A stretch of DNA of 15,279 bases. Source: Thalassiosira profunda (taxonomy: Eukaryota; Bacillariophyta; Thalassiosirophyceae; Thalassiosirales; Thalassiosiraceae). Of the stretch, positions 8,776 through 15,279 are shown one piece after another (positions within the stretch are counted from its first letter, which is position 1; every line of letters starts with the position of its first letter). The stretch lies in the NCBI GenBank assembly GCA_036939355.1, contig JALLAP010000254.1:1-15279 (forward strand). Direction: 5' to 3'. The translations under genes were made by a program, and so were the position numbers. The notes under the pieces were generated by a model. The model had not been told where the DNA came from, ran no database searches, and saw only the letters and a program-made list of their open reading frames with translations.

Positions 8776-10320
8776 TTAGAACAAAGCAACGGCCCACACA
8801 CCGGCAACAACGAAAGCGACCAAGCTCCCCACGCCCGAAGCTACCGCGCCGTCGGGGGGCGCCGGATCCGAGGGGGGCACGTTCTCCGGCCCGACAGCGA
8901 CGGGGCTGGCGGTGGGAGGAGGATTCACCGGAGAAGAAATGGCGGGACGAGACACCGTCAGGCCTCCGCCAGTGGCTGGGGTGGATCCAGCCGTGGAGGT
9001 GGTCGCGGCGGTCGCGGTATTCGCGATTGGCGCGGGAGACGGCGCCGCTACAGTCGCAATCGGAGCGAGAGACGGCGCCGCCGCAGTCGGATCGGCCGGC
9101 GATGCACTGGGCTCGAAGCCAAAGCCCGCAGTGGGACGCGCGGTTTCGTCTCCGTGAATCTCCCTGAGCCGAGCATCGCACGTGCCCTCGTCGAAGTCGA
9201 GGTCGCCGCAAAACTCCATCCAATTGTACCACGGGTATCGGTCGCTGCACACCGACCGTTCGCAATACGTCAGCCACTCGATGAAGTCCACCGAGAAATC
9301 GATGAACTCGTCGTACACGCACGGCTCCCAGCAAAGGTCGAGGACCTCCTTCTGGAGGCAGAAGCAAAATCCGCTCCGCGTGTTCCACTTCCCGGCGGGC
9401 GCGCCCTCCTCGTTGCACGTCCGGGCGCAGTCCTCGAGCGATGTGACGCCCTCGCTGTCGCCGTGCAGGGAGAAACTCCGATCCTCGAGGGCGGGCTGCC
9501 ACGACAGCCAGCCGATGGACGACGACTTGAGGCTGTGTTTGTAGCCGTAGCGAGAGAGAGGTCCCTGGTCGCCGTCGTCCGCGGGCTCGGTGGGATCGGC
9601 GGACGACGCGGTCGGCTCCACCTCCCCGGCCTCGGCCGTAGTTGTCGAAGTCGTCGTCGACGTTTCCACCCAATCCGCCAGCTCTTCCGCCAGCTCCGCG
9701 AGCTCCTCCTCGCACGCCGCCTCGTCGAACTCGTCCGCGTCGCACCCGTACCATTTAGCTTGGTCCTGCGCGTACCACTCGTCCTCGCACACCGAGCGGT
9801 GGCAGTACGACAGCCACGTGATGGGCTGCGTGGCAAAATTTATCACATTTCCTCGCACGCAGGGTTCCCAACACAGATACTCGACCTCCTTCTGGATGCA
9901 GAAGCACTGTCCCTGGTCCGCCCGCCACGCGCCGGTGGGCGCCCCGTCCTCTTCGCACTTGGCCGCGCACTGTCCCAGGGTGACCACGCCGTCGTCCCAC
10001 GTGTAGAGGGAGTACGCTTGGTCGACGAGGGCGTTGCTCCACGACACCGACGTGACCGACGTGCTGTGGACGTGAGGATACCCGTAATCTTTGGGGTCGT
10101 CCGAGGCCGCGGCGGTTTCAATCGTTCCCGTGTCTTGGAGGTGGCGCCCGCCGACGACCTCGCCGAGGGAACGAACGAGCGGCGCTGACAACGCCGCCGT
10201 TTCGGGGAGGTGGTCGGGCGCGGGAGATGCCCGGCCGGTCGGAGCGCGTATCAACAACGCCAATGCGAGATACATCATCGCGTGGCCAATCGCCGCCCGG
10301 CGCCTCATTGATCGCGGCAT
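8776..10320 (-). CDS. Secreted, probably GPI-anchored protein with two ten-cysteine domains
   Basis: This is an intronless frame of 514 residues. A signal peptide covers about residues 1-31 (basic n-region, core MMYLALALLI, cleavage near GRAS). Two RXL sites (RSL at 50, RHL at 59) follow. In diatom wall proteins this motif marks propeptide processing. Two homologous domains lie at about 79-203 and 258-381. Both follow C-x3-C-x16-C-x-C-x8-C-x3-C-x18-C-x4-C-x(12-14)-C-x9-C, and both contain QKEV and LCWEPC. A Ser/Thr/Glu linker separates them. A Pro/Ala/Ser/Thr-rich stalk (about 400-490) leads to a C-terminal hydrophobic tail (VGSLVAFVVAGVWAVALF) preceded by small residues, as in GPI-attachment signals. 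The first cysteines faintly resemble WSC or PAN/apple domains, but I cannot assign a family. The probable place is the cell surface or wall; the ligand is unknown. The start is the first ATG, directly giving the signal peptide. Confidence 0.88.
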   Translation of the reverse strand: MPRSMRRRAAIGHAMMYLALALLIRAPTGRASPAPDHLPETAALSAPLVRSLGEVVGGRHLQDTGTIETAAASDDPKDYGYPHVHSTSVTSVSWSNALVDQAYSLYTWDDGVVTLGQCAAKCEEDGAPTGAWRADQGQCFCIQKEVEYLCWEPCVRGNVINFATQPITWLSYCHRSVCEDEWYAQDQAKWYGCDADEFDEAACEEELAELAEELADWVETSTTTSTTTAEAGEVEPTASSADPTEPADDGDQGPLSRYGYKHSLKSSSIGWLSWQPALEDRSFSLHGDSEGVTSLEDCARTCNEEGAPAGKWNTRSGFCFCLQKEVLDLCWEPCVYDEFIDFSVDFIEWLTYCERSVCSDRYPWYNWMEFCGDLDFDEGTCDARLREIHGDETARPTAGFGFEPSASPADPTAAAPSLAPIATVAAPSPAPIANTATAATTSTAGSTPATGGGLTVSRPAISSPVNPPPTASPVAVGPENVPPSDPAPPDGAVASGVGSLVAFVVAGVWAVALF

Positions 10321-10609
10321 CCTATCTTCGCTCGTTATCGTCCTATTGTCGAGGCGATATTATGTCGACGCCGCCTCCGGCAGCGGGCGAGGGTCGTGGC
10401 CAGATGCACATGGGCAGTTCATTTGCAACAAAGCAAGAGATTTGCCGCTGGGGCAGTGGTTGGCCGACAGAATTTGGCGGTTCTCGTACTTACCTACGTT
10501 GTACACCTACTCCTACCCAATTCTACATGAAGAGGAATCAGTATGTGATTAGGCGGGAAACCGGTTTGGAGAGCGAGAATTCGCCTTCGTAGCCCCTCCC
10601 GATTCTCTG
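10321..10609 (-). promoter_or_regulatory. Intergenic region: surface-protein promoter and SANT-AP2-PDZ 3' region
   Basis: This gap separates the surface-protein start codon from the stop of the SANT-AP2-PDZ locus. At 10485-10510 the plus strand reads CGTACTTACCTACG followed by TTGTACACCTAC, related to the other upstream elements in this window and about 165-190 bp before the start codon. I see no gene and no AATAAA signal in the remainder. Confidence 0.4.
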
Positions 10610-12826
10610 TTACGCTAGCACCAATACCCTGATCATCATTAAACCCTCGCCCCCCTTCAGCATCTCAACGCAATGCTCTACCCCTCTAACGGGCTTCCCA
10701 TTGACGGCTTCCAAGAACATCCCTTCCTTCAGCTTCGTCCGGGCAAATAGACTGCCCGGCTTGATGTCGTCGACTCTCACACGATCTGTGCCGTTCTCCT
10801 GCGTGATCTGCGTGATGGCCAGGCCAAGCGCTGCATCTTTCGATGGCTTCGTGACCGGCACAAAGATTTTCTTCTGCACACGATCGGCGTAGCAGGAAGC
10901 GCAGTAACCACCCTTCTCTGCCGCTGGTCGTCGAATGCACTTCGGGTCAATACACGTCGCCGGTGCCTTCGCCGGTGCCTTCGCCACTTCTTCCTTCTGC
11001 GCAGCCGCAGCCGCTTTCTCCCGCGTAACTTTCGCCAGTTCAACCTCGTACGCCAACGACGCCTCCTTCTGAGTAGCAAACGTGCCGAGGTGGCACTTCT
11101 TCCCAGCATTCTGGATCGTCGCGTCCCACTTGCCAGAGGCCGTCGGGCAGACCCCTCGCATCTTTTGCGTTCCTTCGCTCGTTCGTCTGCGCTGCTCTCT
11201 CTCTCGCTCGTTCTTTTGCGCTCGCGACTTCGCCTCGTACGCGCCGTGCCAATTGTTCCCGTGCTGGGCCTGCACGCTGCCGATTGCCTCGTCTTCTTCG
11301 AGGGTCCAAACCCGTTCTTGGCGACGAGCCTTATTCGCGGCCTTCCTCCTTGTCTTTTTCTTTGCTGCCTTCTTCGCTCGCTCGGCTGCCTTCTTCAGTC
11401 GCTCTGTCTCACGGTAACCTTTCCGTGCAGCCTTTGTCTTCGCAGCTCGCTTCAGCTCGTCCGGCTCCATCGTGTCGTCTTCAGCATCCATCCGCTCTAT
11501 CAGCTTCGAGTCCTCGGCGCGTCGCTCCCGACCCTTCCTCCTCTTCTCTTCCTTGGCATCCTCATCCAATGCAGCGAATCGCTCTCGAGCCTTCCTCACT
11601 TTCTCTTTCTTTGCATCCTCGTCTAATGCAGCGTATCGCTCTCTGCGTCGCTCGTTTCCCTTCTCCGCTTTGGCCTCGTACTCGTCCAGCGTCTTCTGCT
11701 CCTCCTCCAATCGATCCTCCTCGGGCTTGGCGTCGATTCGTTTGAGCTCTGCCCGCTCCTTGGCGTATCGCTCTCTCGCTCGCTCGTTTTGCCGATCCAC
11801 CTCGGCCTTGTACGCGTCGTGCGTCCTCTGCTCCTCCTTTGATCGATTCCCCTCCGGCTTGGCATCGATTCGTTTGTACTCGTCCCGCTTCTTGGCGTTC
11901 TGCGCGTTCTGCTCCTCGTTCTTCCTATCTGCCGCGGCCAGCCAGTTGCACTCTTCTTCGGTCCGTTCCTCCTCGGGCTTGCTTCTGATTTCAGTGATAG
12001 TTCGAGTTGCCAGTTGCTCGACGAAAGCCTCGAAATCGTCGCCTACTTTGATGCCGTAGCCAATGCTCAGCATTTGCTTGAATCGATCGTATCCCAGCAG
12101 AGCCATCAAAGCTACCAGGAGGTGGTCGAAGACCTCCCTTGCTTTGACTGATAGCTGGCGTGCAGTGATTGCATTGGTCAGCGCTCGCACTCCTGGCTTG
12201 ATTGGGTTGCACATTCGCTCGAATCCTTTCGGCATGGCGATCTTCCGGCCGTTGTTGCAGAAGTCGCCGGAGCTGTCGAGCGCATCGCCGTATCCCTCGA
12301 AATCCAAGAATGTAGCCCGCATGATCTTCCGCTCGACCTCCGTTGCACCGCTTTCGATCACTCCCGCCGCCTCCAGGACGCTCATTATTGTGAGATGATC
12401 GTGACAGTTCCCAATTCTCGCCTCCAATGTCTTCAGGTGCCCAACGATGACGTGAGCTGACGATGTGACGAGGATGATGATCCTTTTTCCGGGAGGGACG
12501 TCGCAGTGGTCGACTCTCCACAGCTTCCCGGCCGCCTTTCCGTCGCTCCTGATTATTGGGATGGCACTTTCCTCGCGAAAGTAAAGGTCGCTAAGAGGCG
12601 TTTTGTCGAGCAGCTTCTTCGTCTCGTACTCCATCAAAATGAGCACTGTATCTTCGGTCGCTGCAACTGCCTCGGAAACGACCGTCTCGAAACCGGCAAC
12701 GGCCCCGGCCGCGTAAACCCCAGGCGATGGAGCAACGTAGAGAACGGTATAGTTGGACGAGACAAAAGACCCAATGGACTTCTGGATCGCCCGCTGCTTC
12801 GCTCCAACTGCTGTCCTACGCCCCAT
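10610..12826 (-). CDS. 3' segment: charged-repeat protein with SANT/Myb-like, AP2, Cys-knuckle and PDZ domains
   Basis: From an in-frame ATG at 12826 this frame gives 738 residues and could be an independent gene. Residues 1-280 are a mixed alpha/beta region of unknown type (TVLYVAPSPGVYAAGAVAG; KRIIILVTSSAHVIVGHLK). Residues 281-500 are highly charged repeats, likely helical. A SANT/Myb-like start, RVWTLEEDEAIGSVQAQHGNNW, lies near 505-526. An AP2-like DNA-binding domain covers about 556-599 (MRGVCPTASGKWDATI...KKCHLGTFATQKEASLAYE), with the RGV, W and LGTF features of that family. A C-x4-C-x11-C-x2-C knuckle sits at 625-645 and a PDZ domain, with an LGLAI carboxylate-binding loop and a typical DIKPGSLFARTKLKEGMFL core, at about 666-738. 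A nuclear, DNA-binding role is likely from the domains. The PDZ partner is unknown. Confidence 0.65.
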   Translation of the reverse strand: MGRRTAVGAKQRAIQKSIGSFVSSNYTVLYVAPSPGVYAAGAVAGFETVVSEAVAATEDTVLILMEYETKKLLDKTPLSDLYFREESAIPIIRSDGKAAGKLWRVDHCDVPPGKRIIILVTSSAHVIVGHLKTLEARIGNCHDHLTIMSVLEAAGVIESGATEVERKIMRATFLDFEGYGDALDSSGDFCNNGRKIAMPKGFERMCNPIKPGVRALTNAITARQLSVKAREVFDHLLVALMALLGYDRFKQMLSIGYGIKVGDDFEAFVEQLATRTITEIRSKPEEERTEEECNWLAAADRKNEEQNAQNAKKRDEYKRIDAKPEGNRSKEEQRTHDAYKAEVDRQNERARERYAKERAELKRIDAKPEEDRLEEEQKTLDEYEAKAEKGNERRRERYAALDEDAKKEKVRKARERFAALDEDAKEEKRRKGRERRAEDSKLIERMDAEDDTMEPDELKRAAKTKAARKGYRETERLKKAAERAKKAAKKKTRRKAANKARRQERVWTLEEDEAIGSVQAQHGNNWHGAYEAKSRAQKNEREREQRRRTSEGTQKMRGVCPTASGKWDATIQNAGKKCHLGTFATQKEASLAYEVELAKVTREKAAAAAQKEEVAKAPAKAPATCIDPKCIRRPAAEKGGYCASCYADRVQKKIFVPVTKPSKDAALGLAITQITQENGTDRVRVDDIKPGSLFARTKLKEGMFLEAVNGKPVRGVEHCVEMLKGGEGLMMIRVLVLA
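11519..11986 (-). repeat. Charged tandem repeats within the SANT-AP2-PDZ coding sequence
   Basis: The encoded protein carries three related units of about 35-40 residues starting at RSKPEEERTEEE, RIDAKPEGNRSKEEQRTHD and RIDAKPEEDRLEEEQKTLD. Two shorter units of about 19 residues follow, RERYAALDEDAKKEKVRKA and RERFAALDEDAKEEKRRKG. Unit boundaries are visible at DNA level too (for example GGCTTGGCATCGATTCGTTTG at 11858-11878 versus GGCTTGGCGTCGATTCGTTTG at 11727-11747). This points to unequal crossing-over or slippage expansion of a coiled-coil linker. Confidence 0.75.
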
Positions 12827-13511
12827 GCGTCGCCAATGCTGTTTGCAGTGTCTTTCGCCGCCTCCCAAAGAGCACAGCTTTGTACGCAGTCGGTGAACGA
12901 CTCTTCCAGAACGCCACTGCCGGGAAATTTCCGGTGACAGAGCTCGTTCTGACTGAAGCGATTCGGCGGAGCTGGGACAATCATGACGCCCGTCGCCGAC
13001 TTCGTCGCTGCGCTCATCGTGTCTTCATTCTCGGCGATGTGCTTGTAGATGCAGGATCTGAAATACGTCCAAGTGAAGAGCTTTTTGGCAAGTTCGATCC
13101 CGGTCAACGTCGCAATTGCATCTGAGTTGGCCTCATGGCAAGGTCGCTCGAGCATGTCGCGAATCTGCTGCGTCCCAAGGTTCAGCGCCTTCTCCATCGC
13201 CCAGATCGGCGGCCCTTTAAACATCGAAATCCACAGCAACTCGAACAGAAAGTTCACCACCTCGTTGAGCATCTCCTCGCGATGGTCCGGATGGGAGTGG
13301 AAGCCTGGGGACGCCTCCAGAATTGCGAGAGCGCACTCCTCCAGCTCGCTGTCCTCTCGCACGACATCCAAGCTCTCTTCCAATGTCAAGTATATGAAGC
13401 ATGTCTCTCTGACTGCGCGGTCGACCTCCGCTCGTGTCGCATCCCGGCCTAGCTTCTCCTTCAGCTCTCGCTTCACTTGATCTCGCGTTCGACCGACCAG
13501 CATATTGGAAG
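12827..13511 (-). pseudogene. Middle segment of the broken SANT-AP2-PDZ locus
   Basis: This part reads in a different frame from the segments on either side and has no start codon of its own. It contains RDQVKRELKEKLGRDATR, VNFLFELLWISMFKGPPIW and KLFTWTYFRSCIYKHIAEN, a well-mixed helical composition typical of real protein. The family is unknown. The boundary with the 3' segment is only approximate: both frames are open between 13024 and 12634, and the better-looking sequence seems to switch near 12790-12840. Confidence 0.5.
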
Positions 13512-14527
13512 CCGACCAGCATATTGGAAGCGGAGTTGGTACAGCCAGACTTTGACTGTGACTCGAGTCTGCCAGAAAGCCACTTGCGTCGATACTGTCC
13601 CGTCTCTTTGGATTCAGGCCCGGCCATCGCTCGCAGCGGAAACTTTCCATCTGCGGTGCAGAGCTTCTCTTTCACTCTTGGATGGGCCCTTCGTACGAAT
13701 TTCCGAGCTTCGTCTGAGATGACCGACAAGATACGCTCGTCATCCGAATTGATTGCCCCTCTGCCATTCTTTTCAAAGTGTGCCTTTGTGCTATCAAGCA
13801 CCTTCGTCGCTTTCTCGACAGCATATTCCAATGAGTGCGGCTCTAGCAGTAGCGGAGGATTGGGAGAGGCGTCGTCTGCCGGTGACTCGTCGGTATTGAA
13901 CTGCGGCGGTTCAGGGATGGAGGATAGTAGCTGCTCGGCCCCACGCTGTGCCTCGGCCTGCACGTGCAGTGGCTTCCTGCCAACGGCGTCCCCGCTACCA
14001 CAACAATGATCGCTTCCACCGGCATCGGGTCCGCACTCCCCGCCCCGGGCGTCGCCATCGCATTGGTGGTCGCGCGTAGGTTCTTGTGTCGACGCGGCTG
14101 CCGCGGTGGCCCCCCCGGTAGTGCAATGGTCTTCATCGACGAAGAGGCGCCCCCCTTTCCGACGCCGTGCTGTTTCTGACGCTGGCAATGCCGAGGCAGT
14201 CGCAGTAGGCGAAGAACGAGTGCCGCATTTTTGCCTCTTCGCCACGGGCGCGCGGGACGTCGACGGAAGCGTGCCGTCCGAGCGATCACCGTCGCACAGG
14301 ATATTGCCTCGCACGTTCTCGGCGCTGGCGTCATTTTCCTCGAGCGGAGGGCACGTCGATTCCTCCCCAGAAGTCGAGCGGGGTGCAGAGACAGCTCCCC
14401 CACCCCCACCCGCGCCGCCGCAGCAGCGGCCGCCCCCGGAGGGAAGCCCCGCGCTACGGCGAGGACTCTTTGGAGAGGATAAATTGTGCGGCGAGAGGGG
14501 GAACGGAGGCAGCGTGGATGCGGGCAT
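13217..14527 (-). CDS. 5' segment of the broken SANT-AP2-PDZ locus
   Basis: From ATG 14527 the frame runs 436 codons to a stop at 13217, but only about the first 338 residues look like the true protein. The start MPASTLPPFPLS leads a Ser/Gly/Ala-rich, probably disordered region with basic clusters that could act as nuclear localisation signals (AKRQK; ARRRKGGR). A more ordered, helix-prone stretch follows (SLEYAVEKATKVLDSTKAHF; DEARKFVRRAHPRVKEKL). After SNMLVG the frame enters the second repeat copy and the remainder (FQYAGRSNARSSEARAE and beyond) is out-of-frame. No family is recognised. The start faces that of the divergent gene at 14768 across 240 bp. Confidence 0.5.
   Translation of the reverse strand: MPASTLPPFPLSPHNLSSPKSPRRSAGLPSGGGRCCGGAGGGGGAVSAPRSTSGEESTCPPLEENDASAENVRGNILCDGDRSDGTLPSTSRAPVAKRQKCGTRSSPTATASALPASETARRRKGGRLFVDEDHCTTGGATAAAASTQEPTRDHQCDGDARGGECGPDAGGSDHCCGSGDAVGRKPLHVQAEAQRGAEQLLSSIPEPPQFNTDESPADDASPNPPLLLEPHSLEYAVEKATKVLDSTKAHFEKNGRGAINSDDERILSVISDEARKFVRRAHPRVKEKLCTADGKFPLRAMAGPESKETGQYRRKWLSGRLESQSKSGCTNSASNMLVGFQYAGRSNARSSEARAEGEARPGCDTSGGRPRSQRDMLHILDIGRELGCRARGQRAGGVRSRNSGGVPRLPLPSGPSRGDAQRGGELSVRVAVDFDV
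13493..13530. repeat. Perfect 19-bp tandem duplication causing a frame break
   Basis: CCGACCAGCATATTGGAAG occurs twice back to back (13493-13511 and 13512-13530) without mismatch. The unit is 19 bp, so the duplication shifts the reading frame by one. The shift it makes is exactly the one that separates the 5' and middle segments of the surrounding minus-strand gene. The absence of differences between copies implies a recent event. Confidence 0.9.
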
Positions 14528-14767
14528 GCTTGTCGAACTTGCTGGAGGCAACGGATCTTTGCTTGGATGCTGAGCCTCGCTCGAGTCGGAAAAGTTGGGG
14601 GCGGGGGCGGGAGGATTATCTACCGGCCGTACGTACTTTATCTCTACTCTACCTACCTAGATCCAGCCAAAGACAGCGGACAGCGCCGCGCAGACCAAAG
14701 CCGGCAACTCGGCAACGACCACGCCCCCACACCCCCCGACCGCGGCCCACTCGACGACGGACCACCG
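14528..14767. promoter_or_regulatory. Divergent promoter region with TACGTAC and CTACCTACCTAGAT elements
   Basis: These 240 bp lie between the oppositely directed starts at 14527 (minus) and 14768 (plus). At 14629-14662 the plus strand reads GTACGTACTTTATCTC followed by TACTCTACCTACCTAGAT, sharing TACGTA and the 9-mer TACCTAGAT with the element at 5391-5418. From 14690 to 14767 the sequence is C-rich and is the likely 5' UTR of the plus-strand gene. Confidence 0.45.
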
Positions 14768-15279
14768 ATGGGGAGGAGCGACGACCGCAGCCTCTACCAA
14801 TTGCCCCGGCGGCAAATAGAAAAATCTAGGCGGAGAGCCGAGTACGACGACATGCAGGGCATTGGAGCCATGGGCACCGCCGTCGACTCGAAGCCGCGGG
14901 GTTTGGACCATGTAAAGGCCGTGGTGGAGGCGCACAAGGCCGAGCAGAGGAGGGAGAAAATCGAGAGGGCGGAAGAGGAGGTGAGAAATTAAATGCCCAT
15001 GCGGACACGCATTGTTGTGACTATTATTGCCGGGGGAAACGCGATGCATGTCGGACACGCATTGTTTGTGATTATTGCTCCGATTTATGGTCTCAACCTC
15101 ATGCGATGAAATTATTATCCCATAGGAGAAGAAGCGCCTCAAGGAGAAGGGCATTGAGGTACCGTCCGTTGAGGAGGTGGCCGCCCTCCCTCTGCTGCGC
15201 CCCTTCAAGCTGAAGAAGGACAGCCCCCTGCTTTCCGTCATCGTCAACGAACAGCACGCGTCCCAACATCTGGCGGCGC
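14768..15279 (+). CDS. Coiled-coil protein of unknown function (partial, runs off right end)
   Basis: Exon 1 is 14768-14980 (71 codons) and exon 2 begins at 15126 and is open to the window end, giving 122 visible residues. The start MGRSDDRSLYQLPRRQIEKS is followed by a charged, helix-prone stretch (VKAVVEAHKAEQRREKIERA, then EEE joined to EKKRLKEKG). A more ordered part then begins (VEEVAALPLLRPFKLKKD, PLLSVIVNEQHAS). There is no signal peptide or membrane segment so far, so it is probably cytosolic or nuclear. The frame is also open upstream to 14486. I chose 14768 because it is the first in-frame ATG after the promoter-like element, and the sequence before it is C-rich and low-complexity. 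Not recognised as any family. Confidence 0.75.
14981..15125 (+). other. Intron 1 of the coiled-coil protein gene
   Basis: This 145-nt intron has a GTGAGA donor and a TTATTATCCCATAG acceptor and falls between codons, joining AEEE to EKKRLKEKG. An in-frame TAA 9 bases into the intron would stop an unspliced product. It contains a direct repeat, listed separately. Confidence 0.82.
15002..15078 (+). repeat. Imperfect direct repeat inside the intron, 50-bp spacing
   Basis: CGGACACGCATTGTTGTGAC with ATTATTGC after it (15002-15030) recurs as CGGACACGCATTGTTTGTGA with TTATTGC after it (15052-15078). The copies differ by small indels and a substitution. Starts are 50 bp apart. This could be a small local duplication or a remnant of a repeated element. 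Confidence 0.7.

Larger units (their letters stand above)
10610..14527 (-). pseudogene. Broken SANT-AP2-PDZ nuclear protein locus (three reading-frame segments)
   Basis: One minus-strand locus is spread over three overlapping open frames. The 5' segment runs from ATG 14527 in one frame. It leaves that frame at a 19-bp tandem duplication (13493-13530), after which the protein-like sequence RDQVKRELKEKLG continues in a second frame. Between about 13024 and 12634 this passes back to the first frame, which runs to the TAA at 10610-10612. Removing one duplicate copy would put the first two segments in one frame, which supports a mutational break. No good GT-AG intron explains either step. The order is: a Ser/Pro-rich N-terminus with basic clusters (AKRQK, ARRRKGGR), a helical middle region of unknown type, charged repeats, SANT, AP2, Cys knuckle and PDZ. 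It may be a recently dead family member, or the duplication may be an allelic or assembly artefact. The 3' part could still be expressed as its own gene. Confidence 0.6.

Noticed and set aside
8647..10188. 513-codon plus-strand open frame antisense to the surface-protein gene
   Set aside because: It is Arg/Val/Gly-rich with no domain features, and lies opposite a gene with a signal peptide, duplicated Cys domains and a GPI-type tail. It is a shadow of GC-rich codon use.
12727..13480. Plus-strand frames over the SANT-AP2-PDZ locus
   Set aside because: They alternate with minus-strand segments of clearly better composition and show no domain motifs.
10610..14527. Retrotransposon with a gag-pol style -1 frameshift
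   Set aside because: No reverse transcriptase, integrase or protease motifs, no terminal repeats and no slippery heptamer were visible. The domains seen are SANT, AP2 and PDZ.
1..15279. tRNA, rRNA, CRISPR array, riboswitch or bacterial-style operon signals
   Set aside because: No cloverleaf, conserved rRNA blocks or regularly spaced repeats were found, and spliced introns show that the DNA is eukaryotic nuclear.

Overview
This window is eukaryotic nuclear DNA that is moderately GC-rich and very gene-dense. I read six genes with short spliceosomal introns (70 to 308 nt; five of six donors read exactly GTGAGT), plus the last codons of a gene entering from the left. Three traits suggest a stramenopile alga, most likely a centric diatom of the Thalassiosira type: an LtrA-like membrane protein fused to PAS domains, a secreted cysteine-rich protein with RXL sites just after its signal peptide, and a charged-repeat nuclear protein with SANT and AP2 domains. 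The organism is inferred from this style and was not shown by any search.

Layout. Positions 3-137 (+) carry the C-terminal tail of an upstream gene. Positions 255-3760 (+) hold a three-exon gene for a 1087-residue multi-pass LtrA-like protein with two C-terminal PAS domains. It converges, with only 11 bp between stop codons, on a two-exon minus-strand gene (5173-3772) for a membrane-anchored, lumenal beta-propeller or glycosidase-like protein. Next on the minus strand is a three-exon Rab GTPase-activating protein of the TBC1D20/Gyp8 type (8380-5644). After it comes an intronless gene (10320-8776) for a secreted, probably GPI-anchored protein built from two copies of a ten-cysteine domain. The minus strand from 14527 to 10610 then carries one large locus for a nuclear protein with charged repeats, a SANT/Myb-like motif, an AP2 domain, a four-cysteine knuckle and a PDZ domain. 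This locus is broken in at least two places, one of them an exact 19-bp tandem duplication. Divergent from it, at 14768, a plus-strand coiled-coil protein of unknown function begins and runs off the right end.

The genes do not form an obvious pathway. Three act in or pass through the secretory system: the TBC1D20-type regulator of early secretory traffic, the glycosidase-like membrane protein and the GPI-type surface protein. The upstream regions share short words built on TACGTA and TACCTAGAT, and the TBC gene carries a perfect nested G-box palindrome. The main novelty candidates are the LtrA-PAS-PAS fusion, the duplicated ten-cysteine surface domain, and the SANT-AP2-PDZ locus with its duplication-caused frame break.
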